This document shows, piece after piece, positions 1-7,144 of a stretch of DNA of 22,459 nt. The position numbers were made by a program, and so were the translations under genes. Origin of the DNA: an uncultured Clostridia bacterium (GTDB taxonomy: Bacteria > Bacillota > Clostridia > Oscillospirales > Acutalibacteraceae); NCBI GenBank assembly GCA_946002045.1, contig CAMFYM010000008.1:1-22459 (forward strand), read 5' to 3'. Each line of letters starts with the position of its first letter. Position 1 is the first letter of the stretch. The notes under the pieces were generated by a model. That model was not told where the DNA came from and searched no databases. It saw nothing but the letters and a program-made list of their open reading frames with translations.

Positions 1-1316
1 TTATCAGACCTTACGGCTATGCAATTTGGGAAAACATACAAAGAATTCTTGACGGTATGTTCAAGGAAACAGGACACGAAAATGTTAATATGCCCATGTT
101 CATACCTGAAAGCCTGTTAAAAAAAGAGGCTGACCATGTTGAAGGATTTGCGCCTGAATGTGCGTGGGTAACATACGGTGGTAACGAAAAGCTTGAGGAG
201 CGACTTTGTGTTCGCCCTACATCTGAAACACTGTTTTGTGAGCATTTTAGAGATATTGTTCACTCTCACAGAGATTTGCCTAAGCTTTACAATCAGTGGG
301 TATCTGTTGTTAGATGGGAAAAGACAACAAGACCCTTCCTTCGTTCAAGAGAGTTTTTATGGCAGGAGGGTCATACTCTTCACGCAACTGCACAAGAGGC
401 TATTGAGGAAACAGAAAGAATGCTTGGCGTTTACACAAAATTCTGTGAGGATTGCCTGGCAATGCCTGTTGTTAAGGGTATGAAAACCGAAAGTGATAAA
501 TTTGCAGGTGCTGAGCGTACATATTGTATTGAGGCTCTTATGCACGATGGCAAGGCGCTTCAGGCAGGCACAAGTCACTACTTTGGTGACGGCTTTGCAA
601 AGGCATTTGATATTCAATATTCAAATAAAGAAAACAAGCTCACCTATCCACATCAAACATCATGGGGAGTTACAACAAGACTTATCGGCGCAATTATTAT
701 GACTCACGGTGATGATAACGGACTTGTTCTTCCACCTGCTGTTGCACCTATTCAGGCAATGGTTATTCCTATTGCTCAGCACAAGGAGGGTGTACTTGAC
801 AAGGCAAGCGAGCTAACAGAAAGACTTAACAAGGTATGCCGAGCAAAAATGGACAGCTCCGACAATTCACCCGGTTGGAAATTTGCAGAATACGAAATGA
901 AGGGCGTTCCTGTTCGAGTTGAGTTAGGTCCAAAGGATATTGAAAATAATCAGTGCGTTATCGTAACACGTCATAACAGAGAAAAGACATTTGTTTCTCT
1001 TGACAATGTGGAGGAGGTTGTTCTCCAAAAGCTTCAAGAGGTTCACGACGGTCTTTTTGCAAAGGCTCTTGAAAACAGAGAAAACAGAACCTACAAGTGC
1101 AAGACAATGGACGAAATCACAAAGGCTCTTGAGGAAAACGGCGACGGATTTGTTAAGGCTATGTGGTGTGGTGACGAGGCTTGTGAGGATAAGGTTAAAG
1201 AGATTACCGGTGTTGGTTCACGCTGTATTCCTTTTGAAAACGACAATTTTTCTGACACTTGTGTTTGCTGTGGCAAACCTGCTAAAACAATGCTCTATTG
1301 GGGCAAGGCTTATTGA
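1..1316 (+). CDS. proS: Prolyl-tRNA synthetase, archaeal/eukaryotic type (5'-truncated by window edge)
   Basis: Charges tRNA-Pro with proline in the cytoplasm. The reading frame is open from base 3, so 437 residues are visible. The first of these (IRPYGYAIWENIQ) belong to class II motif 1, and about 40-50 N-terminal residues lie outside the window. The ATG at 57 is an internal methionine, not the start. Class II motif 2 is seen as RPTSETLFCEHF followed by the RWEKTTRPFLRSREFLWQEGH segment, which binds ATP and the acceptor end. Motif 3 is near GVTTRLIGAIIMTHGDD. The anticodon-binding domain follows, then a C-terminal Cys-rich zinc-type module (MWCGDEAC, then TCVCCGK) and a terminal Tyr (YWGKAY). 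These last features mark the archaeal-like ProRS rather than the longer bacterial type with an editing insertion. galE follows after 30 bp, so the two may be co-transcribed. Confidence 0.97.
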   Translation, partial: IRPYGYAIWENIQRILDGMFKETGHENVNMPMFIPESLLKKEADHVEGFAPECAWVTYGGNEKLEERLCVRPTSETLFCEHFRDIVHSHRDLPKLYNQWVSVVRWEKTTRPFLRSREFLWQEGHTLHATAQEAIEETERMLGVYTKFCEDCLAMPVVKGMKTESDKFAGAERTYCIEALMHDGKALQAGTSHYFGDGFAKAFDIQYSNKENKLTYPHQTSWGVTTRLIGAIIMTHGDDNGLVLPPAVAPIQAMVIPIAQHKEGVLDKASELTERLNKVCRAKMDSSDNSPGWKFAEYEMKGVPVRVELGPKDIENNQCVIVTRHNREKTFVSLDNVEEVVLQKLQEVHDGLFAKALENRENRTYKCKTMDEITKALEENGDGFVKAMWCGDEACEDKVKEITGVGSRCIPFENDNFSDTCVCCGKPAKTMLYWGKAY

Positions 1317-1346
1317 TTTTATAAATTATAATACGGAGGTATCATT

Positions 1347-2363
1347 ATGTCAGTATTAGTTACAGGTGGCTTAGGCTACATTGGTTCACACACCTGCGTT
1401 GAGCTTATGAACGCAGGAGCAGATGTTGTTGTTGTAGATAATCTTTACAACTGCAAAAAAAGCTCCTACGACAGAATTAAGGCTTTAGTAGGCAAGGATT
1501 TCAAGTTTTACGAATGTGATATTCGTGATGCAGAGGGAATGAGTGCTATATTTGAAAAGGAAAGCATTGATTCAGTAATTCACTTTGCAGGTCTTAAGGC
1601 TGTTGGCGAAAGCGTTGAAAAGCCACTTGAATATTTTGATAACAATGTTAACGGTACTTTGGTTCTCCTTGATGTTATGAGAAAGCATGGTTGCAAAAAG
1701 ATTGTATTCTCATCATCGGCAACTGTTTATGGTATGAACAATATCTCACCTCTTACAGAGGATATGGAGGTTGGTGGTGTTACTAACCCATACGGCAGAA
1801 CAAAGTTTATGATTGAATGCATACTTAAGGATTTGTATGTATCTGACAATGAGTGGTCAATTTGCCTGCTTCGTTACTTTAATCCAATCGGTGCTCACAA
1901 GAGTGGTACTATGGGCGAGGATCCAAACGGTATTCCAAACAACCTTATGCCATACATTACTCAGGTTGCTATCGGCAAAAGAGAGTGCTTAGGTGTATTT
2001 GGTGATGACTATGACACACCGGACGGAACAGGTGTTCGTGACTATATCCATGTTGTTGACCTTGCTCTCGGCCATCTTAAGGCAGTTGATAAGGTAACAG
2101 CAGAAAACGGCTTGTTTATTTATAACCTTGGTACAGGCGTTGGTTATTCTGTACTTGATGTTGTTAAGGCATTTGAAAAGGCATCAGGTCAAAAGATTAA
2201 CTATGAAATTAAGCCAAGGCGTGCCGGTGATATTGCTACCTGCTACTCCGACCCGTCAAAAGCCCTTAACGAATTAGGCTGGAAGGCTGAAAGAGGACTT
2301 GAGGAAATGTGTGAGGACAGTTGGAGATGGCAGAGCCAAAATCCTAACGGCTATCCGGACTGA
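1347..2363 (+). CDS. galE: UDP-glucose 4-epimerase
   Basis: Interconverts UDP-glucose and UDP-galactose using bound NAD+, in the Leloir pathway and for surface polysaccharide precursors. It is 338 residues, the usual length. The N-terminal Rossmann motif is GGLGYIGS (residues 7-14). The catalytic Ser124 lies in FSSSATVYG, and Tyr149 and Lys153 lie in NPYGRTK, all at the same numbers as in E. coli GalE. Residue 299 is Cys (IATCYSD) where E. coli has Tyr. In GalE enzymes a small residue here is known to admit N-acetylated substrates, so UDP-GlcNAc/UDP-GalNAc epimerisation is a reasonable inference. The start ATG has a GGAGGT ribosome binding site 6 bases upstream. No convincing promoter is seen in the 30 bp after proS. 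A strong terminator follows. Confidence 0.97.
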   Translation: MSVLVTGGLGYIGSHTCVELMNAGADVVVVDNLYNCKKSSYDRIKALVGKDFKFYECDIRDAEGMSAIFEKESIDSVIHFAGLKAVGESVEKPLEYFDNNVNGTLVLLDVMRKHGCKKIVFSSSATVYGMNNISPLTEDMEVGGVTNPYGRTKFMIECILKDLYVSDNEWSICLLRYFNPIGAHKSGTMGEDPNGIPNNLMPYITQVAIGKRECLGVFGDDYDTPDGTGVRDYIHVVDLALGHLKAVDKVTAENGLFIYNLGTGVGYSVLDVVKAFEKASGQKINYEIKPRRAGDIATCYSDPSKALNELGWKAERGLEEMCEDSWRWQSQNPNGYPD

Positions 2364-2384
2364 TTTAATACAATAAAACAAATT

Positions 2385-2420
2385 AGGCGATTGATTTATT
2401 TCAATCGCCTTTAATTTTAT
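2385..2420 (+). terminator. Intrinsic terminator of proS-galE
   Basis: A perfect 10-bp stem (AGGCGATTGA pairing with TCAATCGCCT, 2385-2394 and 2401-2410) with a 6-base loop is followed by the T-rich tract TTAATTTTAT. It lies 21 bases after the galE stop. The other strand also has a T-rich run after the stem, so it could back up the tuf terminator. Confidence 0.9.
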
Positions 2421-2426
2421 ATTCAC

Positions 2427-2458
2427 GCAAAAAAGAGCAAGTCAAAAGACTTGCTCTT
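2427..2458 (-). terminator. Intrinsic terminator of the tuf operon
   Basis: Read on the minus strand, an 11-bp perfect stem (AAGAGCAAGTC pairing with GACTTGCTCTT, 2448-2458 and 2433-2443) with a 4-base loop runs into six T residues (2429-2434). It sits about 27 bases after the tuf stop and ends the rpoB-to-tuf block. Its presence shows that rpsJ and the S10 operon do not follow tuf here. Confidence 0.92.
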
Positions 2459-2485
2459 AATTGATTAAGAAGTTAATTCAGTGAA

Positions 2486-3679
2486 TTACTCGTTGATAGA
2501 AGTAACAACACCTGAACCTACTGTTCTACCACCCTCACGGATAGCGAAACGAAGACCCTCTTCAATAGCGATTGGAGTGATGAGCTCAACGTTCATTACT
2601 ACATTATCGCCAGGCATACACATCTCTGTACCTTCAGGAAGAGTGATAACACCTGTTACGTCTGTTGTTCTGAAATAGAACTGTGGACGATAGTTGTTGA
2701 AGAAAGGAGTATGACGGCCACCCTCGTCCTTTGAAAGAACGTAAACCTGACCTGAGAACTTTGTGTGTGGATGGATTGAACCAGGAGCTGCAAGAACCTG
2801 ACCTCTTTCGATGTCAGATCTCTGAACACCACGAAGAAGACAACCGATGTTGTCACCAGCCTCAGCATAGTCAAGAATCTTTCTAAACATTTCGATACCT
2901 GTGCATACTGTTGAGCTTGTTTCCTCGTGAAGACCAACCATCTCTACTGTGTCGTTAGTCTTAAGCTGACCACGCTCTACTCTACCTGTTGCAACTGTAC
3001 CACGACCTGTGATTGTGAATACGTCCTCAACCGGCATAAGGAAAGGAAGGTCTGACTTACGGTCAGGAGTTGGGATATATGAATCAACTGCATCCATGAG
3101 CTCCTGAATGCAAGCGCAAGCAGGATCATCGTTTGATGTAGCCTCAAGAGCCTTAAGAGCTGAACCCTTAATGATTGGGCACTCATCATCAAACTCATAC
3201 TCAGCAAGTGTTTCACGAATTTCCATTTCAACAAGCTCAAGAAGCTCTTCGTCGTCAACTTGGTCTGTCTTGTTCATGAATACGATGATTGCAGGAACGC
3301 CTACCTGACGAGCAAGGAGAAGGTGCTCCTTAGTCTGAGCCATAGGACCATCTGTTGAAGCGATTACAAGGATAGCGCCGTCCATCTGTGCAGCACCTGT
3401 AATCATGTTCTTGATGTAGTCAGCGTGGCCTGGGCAGTCAACGTGAGCGTAGTGACGCTTCTCTGTTTCGTACTCAACGTGAGCTGTGTTAATTGTGATA
3501 CCACGTTCTCTCTCTTCAGGAGCCTTATCGATATCTGCATAGTCCTCAAACTTTGCAAAGCCCTTGTTTGCAAGATACTTTGTGATAGCAGCAGTAAGAG
3601 TTGTCTTACCATGGTCAACGTGACCGATTGTACCAATGTTTACATGTGGCTTGGTACGATTAAAATGTTCTTTTGCCAT
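2486..3679 (-). CDS. tuf: Translation elongation factor Tu
   Basis: Delivers aminoacyl-tRNA to the ribosomal A site as a ternary complex with GTP. It has 397 residues, normal for bacterial EF-Tu. The GTPase motifs are in place: P-loop GHVDHGKT (19-26), switch II DCPGHADY with the catalytic His84, and NKTD (135-138). Domains 2 and 3 are intact and the protein ends SGVVTSINE. Residues where kirromycin-type resistance changes are known (Gln in LLARQVGV, Gln in YRPQFYF, Ala in LRFAIREGG) are the sensitive forms. The ATG has an AAGGAGG site upstream. It is the last gene of the block, 100 bp after fusA, and has its own strong promoter in that gap. Confidence 0.99.
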   Translation of the reverse strand: MAKEHFNRTKPHVNIGTIGHVDHGKTTLTAAITKYLANKGFAKFEDYADIDKAPEERERGITINTAHVEYETEKRHYAHVDCPGHADYIKNMITGAAQMDGAILVIASTDGPMAQTKEHLLLARQVGVPAIIVFMNKTDQVDDEELLELVEMEIRETLAEYEFDDECPIIKGSALKALEATSNDDPACACIQELMDAVDSYIPTPDRKSDLPFLMPVEDVFTITGRGTVATGRVERGQLKTNDTVEMVGLHEETSSTVCTGIEMFRKILDYAEAGDNIGCLLRGVQRSDIERGQVLAAPGSIHPHTKFSGQVYVLSKDEGGRHTPFFNNYRPQFYFRTTDVTGVITLPEGTEMCMPGDNVVMNVELITPIAIEEGLRFAIREGGRTVGSGVVTSINE

Positions 3680-3724
3680 TGGAATTTCCTCCTTAAAATT
3701 TACAATAGTAAAATTGTCATTGAT

Positions 3725-3753
3725 ATTCTATCAAATAAGAGATAAAATATCAA
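3725..3753 (-). promoter_or_regulatory. Sigma-A promoter of tuf inside an inverted repeat
   Basis: On the minus strand, TTGATA (3753-3748), a 17-bp spacer and TAGAAT (3730-3725) sit about 45 bases upstream of the tuf start. An A-tract just upstream of the -35 (AAAAAAAG) could act as an UP element. The whole promoter lies in an inverted repeat of 13-bp arms with one mismatch (3720-3732 and 3741-3753), so the -35 is in one arm and the -10 in the other. Strong tuf expression independent of fusA is the likely purpose. Confidence 0.8.
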
Positions 3754-3779
3754 GTCTTTTTTTATAATTTAGTAATCAA

Positions 3780-5888
3780 TTAAGCTTTCTTAGCTCTTTC
3801 GCTGATAATTGACTCGCTAATTGACTTTGGAACAGGCTCATAGCCATCAGGTTCCATTGTGTATTGACCACGACCCTGTGTCTTTGAACGAAGGTCATTA
3901 ACATAACCGAACATCTCTGAAAGAGGTACTCTTGCGTTAACCTGCTTTGCACCTGTTCTGTCTTCCATACCCTGAATCTGTCCACGACGAGAGTTAAGGT
4001 CACCGATAACATCGCCCATATATTCTTCCGGAACGATAACTGTTACCTTCATCATAGGCTCAAGGATGATTGGGTTTGCACCCTTTGCAGCATCCTTAAA
4101 TGCCATAGAGCCTGCAATCTTAAATGCCATTTCTGATGAGTCAACCTCATGATAAGAACCATCATAAAGCTCAACTCTAACATCAACTACATTATATCCT
4201 GCAAGGATACCACTCTTCATAGCACCCTGGATACCTGCGTCAACAGCAGGGATATATTCCTTAGGAATAGCACCACCAACGATTTGGTTAACAAATTCGT
4301 AGCCCTTGCCGATTCCGTTTTCATCAAGGTTAGGCATAATACGAATCTTAACATGACCGTACTGACCACTACCACCTGACTGTCTCTTATACTTAAGGTC
4401 TGACTGACCGTTGCCCTGGATTGTCTCTTTATAAGCAACCTGAGGAGCACCTACGTTAGCCTCTACCTTAAACTCACGAAGAAGACGGTCAACAATAATC
4501 TCAAGGTGAAGCTCACCCATACCTGCGATAATTGTCTGGCCTGTTTCTTCATCTGTATAAGCCTTAAATGTTGGGTCCTCTTCAGCAAGCTTTGCAAGAG
4601 CAAGACCCATCTTTTCCTGACCTGCCTTTGTCTTTGGCTCAATAGCTACACGAATAACAGGATCAGGGAAATTCATTGATTCAAGGATAATTGGGTGTGA
4701 CTCGTCACAAAGAGTGTCACCTGTTGTTGTGTTCTTAAGACCAACAGCAGCAGCAATATCACCTGAATAACAGATTGGGATGTCCTCTCTGTGGTTAGCG
4801 TGCATTTGAAGGATACGGCCCATTCTCTCCTTGCTACCCTTTACTGAGTTATAGCAAGGTGTACCTGCTTCAATAACACCTGAATAAACACGGAAGAAGC
4901 AAATCTTACCTACGAATGGGTCAGTAGCAATCTTAAATGCAAGAGCTGAGAAAGGCTCGTCATCAGATGAATGACGCACTTCTTCCTCCTCTGTGTCAGG
5001 GTTTATACCCTTAATTGACTCTACGTCTGTTGGAGCAGGCATATAGTCAACAACTGCATCAAGAAGTGGCTGAACACCCATATTACGATAAGATGTACCA
5101 CAGCATACAGGAACCATGCTGTTATCAATAGTTGACTGACGGATAATTCTCTTAATGTCAGCAACAGTGATAGCATCCTCGCCTTCCTCAAAGTACTTCT
5201 CCATAAGCTCCTCGTCCATTTCTGCAACATGCTCGATAAGCTCTGTTCTGTACTTAGCAGCGATTTCCTGCATATCTTCAGGAATATCTGTAATCTCAAA
5301 CTTCATACCCTTTTCTTTATCAGGGTCGATATAGATTATTGCATTGTTTTCAACAAGGTCGATAATACCCTTGAATGTATCCTCGCTGCCGATTGGAAGC
5401 TGGATTGGAAGAGCATTACACTTGAAACGGTCCTTAACCATTTCTAATGCTCTGTAAAAGTCGGCACCCATAATGTCCATCTTATTAACATAGATCATTC
5501 TCGGTACCTTATATTCATCAGCCTGACGCCATACAGTCTCAGACTGTGGCTCAACACCACCCTTTGCACAAAGAACAGTAACTGAACCGTCAAGCACACG
5601 AAGTGAACGCTGAACCTCTACTGTAAAGTCAACGTGACCCGGTGTGTCGATAATATTGATTCTATGGTTTTTCCAGAAGCATGTTGTTGCAGCAGATGTG
5701 ATTGTGATACCACGCTCCTGCTCTTGCTCCATCCAGTCCATTGTTGCAGAACCCTCGTGAGTTTCACCAATCTTGTGATTGATACCTGTATAGAACAGGA
5801 TACGCTCGGTTGTGGTTGTTTTACCTGCATCAATATGAGCCATAATACCAATATTTCTTGTCATTTCAAGAGATACTTTTCTTGGCAT
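3780..5888 (-). CDS. fusA: Translation elongation factor G
   Basis: GTPase that drives translocation of tRNA and mRNA on the ribosome and, with RRF, ribosome recycling. It has 702 residues, typical for the main bacterial EF-G. The motifs are AHIDAGKT (17-24), switch I around RGITITSAATT, DTPGH (81-85, catalytic His85) and NKMD (135-138). The later domains follow, including the domain IV region around QVAYKETI and GYEFVNQIVGG. A GGAGG site lies 6 bases before the ATG. It starts 12 bp after the rpsG stop, consistent with co-transcription from the rpsL promoter. The 100-bp gap to tuf holds a separate promoter and no fusA terminator that I can recognise on this strand. Confidence 0.99.
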   Translation of the reverse strand: MPRKVSLEMTRNIGIMAHIDAGKTTTTERILFYTGINHKIGETHEGSATMDWMEQEQERGITITSAATTCFWKNHRINIIDTPGHVDFTVEVQRSLRVLDGSVTVLCAKGGVEPQSETVWRQADEYKVPRMIYVNKMDIMGADFYRALEMVKDRFKCNALPIQLPIGSEDTFKGIIDLVENNAIIYIDPDKEKGMKFEITDIPEDMQEIAAKYRTELIEHVAEMDEELMEKYFEEGEDAITVADIKRIIRQSTIDNSMVPVCCGTSYRNMGVQPLLDAVVDYMPAPTDVESIKGINPDTEEEEVRHSSDDEPFSALAFKIATDPFVGKICFFRVYSGVIEAGTPCYNSVKGSKERMGRILQMHANHREDIPICYSGDIAAAVGLKNTTTGDTLCDESHPIILESMNFPDPVIRVAIEPKTKAGQEKMGLALAKLAEEDPTFKAYTDEETGQTIIAGMGELHLEIIVDRLLREFKVEANVGAPQVAYKETIQGNGQSDLKYKRQSGGSGQYGHVKIRIMPNLDENGIGKGYEFVNQIVGGAIPKEYIPAVDAGIQGAMKSGILAGYNVVDVRVELYDGSYHEVDSSEMAFKIAGSMAFKDAAKGANPIILEPMMKVTVIVPEEYMGDVIGDLNSRRGQIQGMEDRTGAKQVNARVPLSEMFGYVNDLRSKTQGRGQYTMEPDGYEPVPKSISESIISERAKKA

Positions 5889-5900
5889 AATATCCTCCTA

Positions 5901-6371
5901 TCAATATCTGAAATGAGCAAATGCCTTGTTTGCTTCTGCCATCTTGTGTGTATCGTCGCACTTCTTTACTGCGCCGCCTGTCTTGTTAACTGCATCCATA
6001 ATCTCTGCAGCAAGGCGTTCCTTCATAGTTCTTTCTGAACGCTGACGAGCGTAAAGAGTAATCCAACGAAGACCAAGTGTCTGTCTTCTTTCAGGACGAA
6101 CCTCAAGTGGTACCTGATAAGTAGCACCACCGATACGACGAGCTTTTACTTCAAGTACAGGCATTACATTTTCCATTGCAGACTCAAATGTCTCAAGTGG
6201 GTCATTGCCTGTCTTTTCTTTAACGATGTCGAATGCTCCGTAAACGATTTTCTGAGCGACACCTTTTTTTCCATCAAGCATAATGTTGTTAATGAGTCTT
6301 GTTACAAGCTTTGAGTTGTAAAGTGGATCAGGTAAAACATCACGCTTAGCGATTTGACCTCTTCTTGGCAT
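5901..6371 (-). CDS. rpsG: 30S ribosomal protein S7
   Basis: Primary binder of the 3' major domain of 16S rRNA. It lies near the decoding centre and E site, and in E. coli it is the autogenous repressor of the str operon. I place the start at MPRRGQIAKRDVLPDPLY, giving 156 residues, the normal length. The frame is open 18 bases further upstream to another ATG (6389), but the intervening bases encode the AAGGAGGG ribosome binding site, so the upstream ATG is not the start. The family motifs LVTRLINNIMLDGKK, VKARRIGGATYQVP and RSERTMKERLAAE are present. It is separated from rpsL by a 125-bp spacer with a palindrome, and from fusA by 12 bp. Confidence 0.98.
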   Translation of the reverse strand: MPRRGQIAKRDVLPDPLYNSKLVTRLINNIMLDGKKGVAQKIVYGAFDIVKEKTGNDPLETFESAMENVMPVLEVKARRIGGATYQVPLEVRPERRQTLGLRWITLYARQRSERTMKERLAAEIMDAVNKTGGAVKKCDDTHKMAEANKAFAHFRY

Positions 6372-6496
6372 CTCGCTTCCCTCCTTCATAATTATTAAAT
6401 GAGTTCATAGGTACTCGGTTTTCCGTGGGTCAACAAAAGGTCATATACATATAATTATAGGTATATAAACTATTGTTATCCATAAGAAATTTTGGC
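6372..6496 (-). promoter_or_regulatory. rpsL-rpsG spacer with 24-bp palindrome and possible weak promoter
   Basis: The 125-bp spacer holds an AT-rich palindrome at 6443-6466: arms ATATAC/GTATAT around the perfect core TATAATTATA, with one mismatched pair. A weak minus-strand promoter is possible: TTGACC (6433-6428), 18 bp, TATGAA (6409-6404). A small CGG-TTTT-CCG hairpin lies at about 6416-6425. In E. coli the rpsL-rpsG spacer carries the S7 control site. Whether this spacer does the same is not shown by the sequence. Confidence 0.4.
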
Positions 6497-6919
6497 TTAC
6501 TTCTTAGCAGCCTTTGGTCTCTTAGCACCGTACTTTGAACGGCTCTGCATTCTTCCGTTAACGCCCTGTGTATCGAGTGTACCACGGATGATGTGGTAAC
6601 GAACACCGGGAAGATCCTTAACACGGCCGCCACGAATCATAACAACTGAGTGCTCCTGAAGATTGTGACCTACACCTGGGATGTAAGCAGAAACTTCGAT
6701 ACCGTTTGTAAGACGAACTCTGGCAATCTTACGAAGTGCTGAGTTAGGCTTTTTAGGTGTTGCTGTCTTAACTGCTGTGCATACGCCACGCTTTTGAGGA
6801 GAGCTGTTATCTGTCATAACATTCTTCTTTGTGTTAAGTCCTTTAAGAAGAGCAGGTGCTTTAGCCTTTTTCTCAAGTGACTTGCGTCCTGTTCTTACGA
6901 GTTGGTTAAAGGTAGGCAA
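6497..6919 (-). CDS. rpsL: 30S ribosomal protein S12, TTG start
   Basis: Decoding-centre protein that monitors codon-anticodon pairing. It has 140 residues, with the Firmicutes-type longer loop between the N-terminal PALLKG and SSPQKRGVC compared with the 124-residue E. coli protein. Conserved segments are TPKKPNSALRK (Lys56/57) and GGRVKDLPGVRYH (Lys101, Asp102). The lysines changed in streptomycin-resistant mutants are wild type. The start codon is TTG. It is fixed by the universal N-terminus (M)PTFNQLVR and by AAAGGAG 8 bases upstream, and there is no in-frame ATG nearby. It is first in the rpsL-rpsG-fusA unit, preceded by a perfect promoter and a structured leader of about 190 bases. Confidence 0.98.
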   Translation of the reverse strand: MPTFNQLVRTGRKSLEKKAKAPALLKGLNTKKNVMTDNSSPQKRGVCTAVKTATPKKPNSALRKIARVRLTNGIEVSAYIPGVGHNLQEHSVVMIRGGRVKDLPGVRYHIIRGTLDTQGVNGRMQSRSKYGAKRPKAAKK

Positions 6920-6956
6920 TAGTTTATCTCCTTTCTGATTATTTTTATACGCTTAT

Positions 6957-7040
6957 GTGCGCATAAATCATACAACAAAAAAATTTTCTCGTTGTATCAT
7001 TTAAACGCACACCTTGGGACGAAACAAAGTTTCGCCCCAA
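6957..7040 (-). promoter_or_regulatory. Structured 5' leader of rpsL (two adjacent hairpins)
   Basis: Between the promoter and the rpsL ribosome binding site lie two inverted repeats 3 bases apart. The first on the transcript (7040-7014) has 12-base arms, TTGGGGCGAAAC and GTTTCGTCCCAA on the minus strand, with one G-U pair and a 3-base loop. The second (7010-6957) has 20-base arms matching at 17 of 20 positions with a 14-base A/T-rich loop. Neither is followed by a T-run on this strand, so they do not look like a terminator of rpoC. A regulatory or stabilising mRNA leader fits better. I cannot assign it to a known leader family. Confidence 0.6.
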
Positions 7041-7115
7041 AATGTAGTGTTTTTTACCAAAAATGCATGTAAATATTTGTCTAAATTAGCCAAACACATA
7101 ACCACGCAATTTAGC

Positions 7116-7144
7116 ATTATACATCAGTTCATTGAATTTGTCAA
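7116..7144 (-). promoter_or_regulatory. Perfect-consensus sigma-A promoter for rpsL-rpsG-fusA
   Basis: On the minus strand, TTGACA (7144-7139), a 17-bp spacer and TATAAT (7121-7116) match the consensus at all 12 positions. The -35 lies within the last codons of rpoC, and the rpoC stop codon (TGA, 7126-7124) falls in the spacer just before the -10. Transcription should begin near 7109, giving a leader of about 190 bases before rpsL. Confidence 0.9.

Noticed and set aside
1313..1332. Promoter before galE (TATAAT at 1327-1332)
   Set aside because: No acceptable -35 at 16-18 bp. The TTGATT nearby leaves only 8 bp.
5618..6038. Open frames of 60-140 codons antisense to or in other frames of fusA, rpsG, tuf, rpoB and rpoC
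   Set aside because: They lack ribosome binding sites and recognisable domains, and arise from the codon bias of the real genes on the other strand or frame.
6372..6389. Longer rpsG start (ATG 6389)
   Set aside because: The six extra codons are the ribosome binding site itself, and S7 begins MPRRG.
7014..7040. Rho-independent terminator after rpoC
   Set aside because: The stem is good, but on the transcribed strand it is followed by GGTGTGCG rather than a T-run. It lies in the leader downstream of the rpsL promoter.
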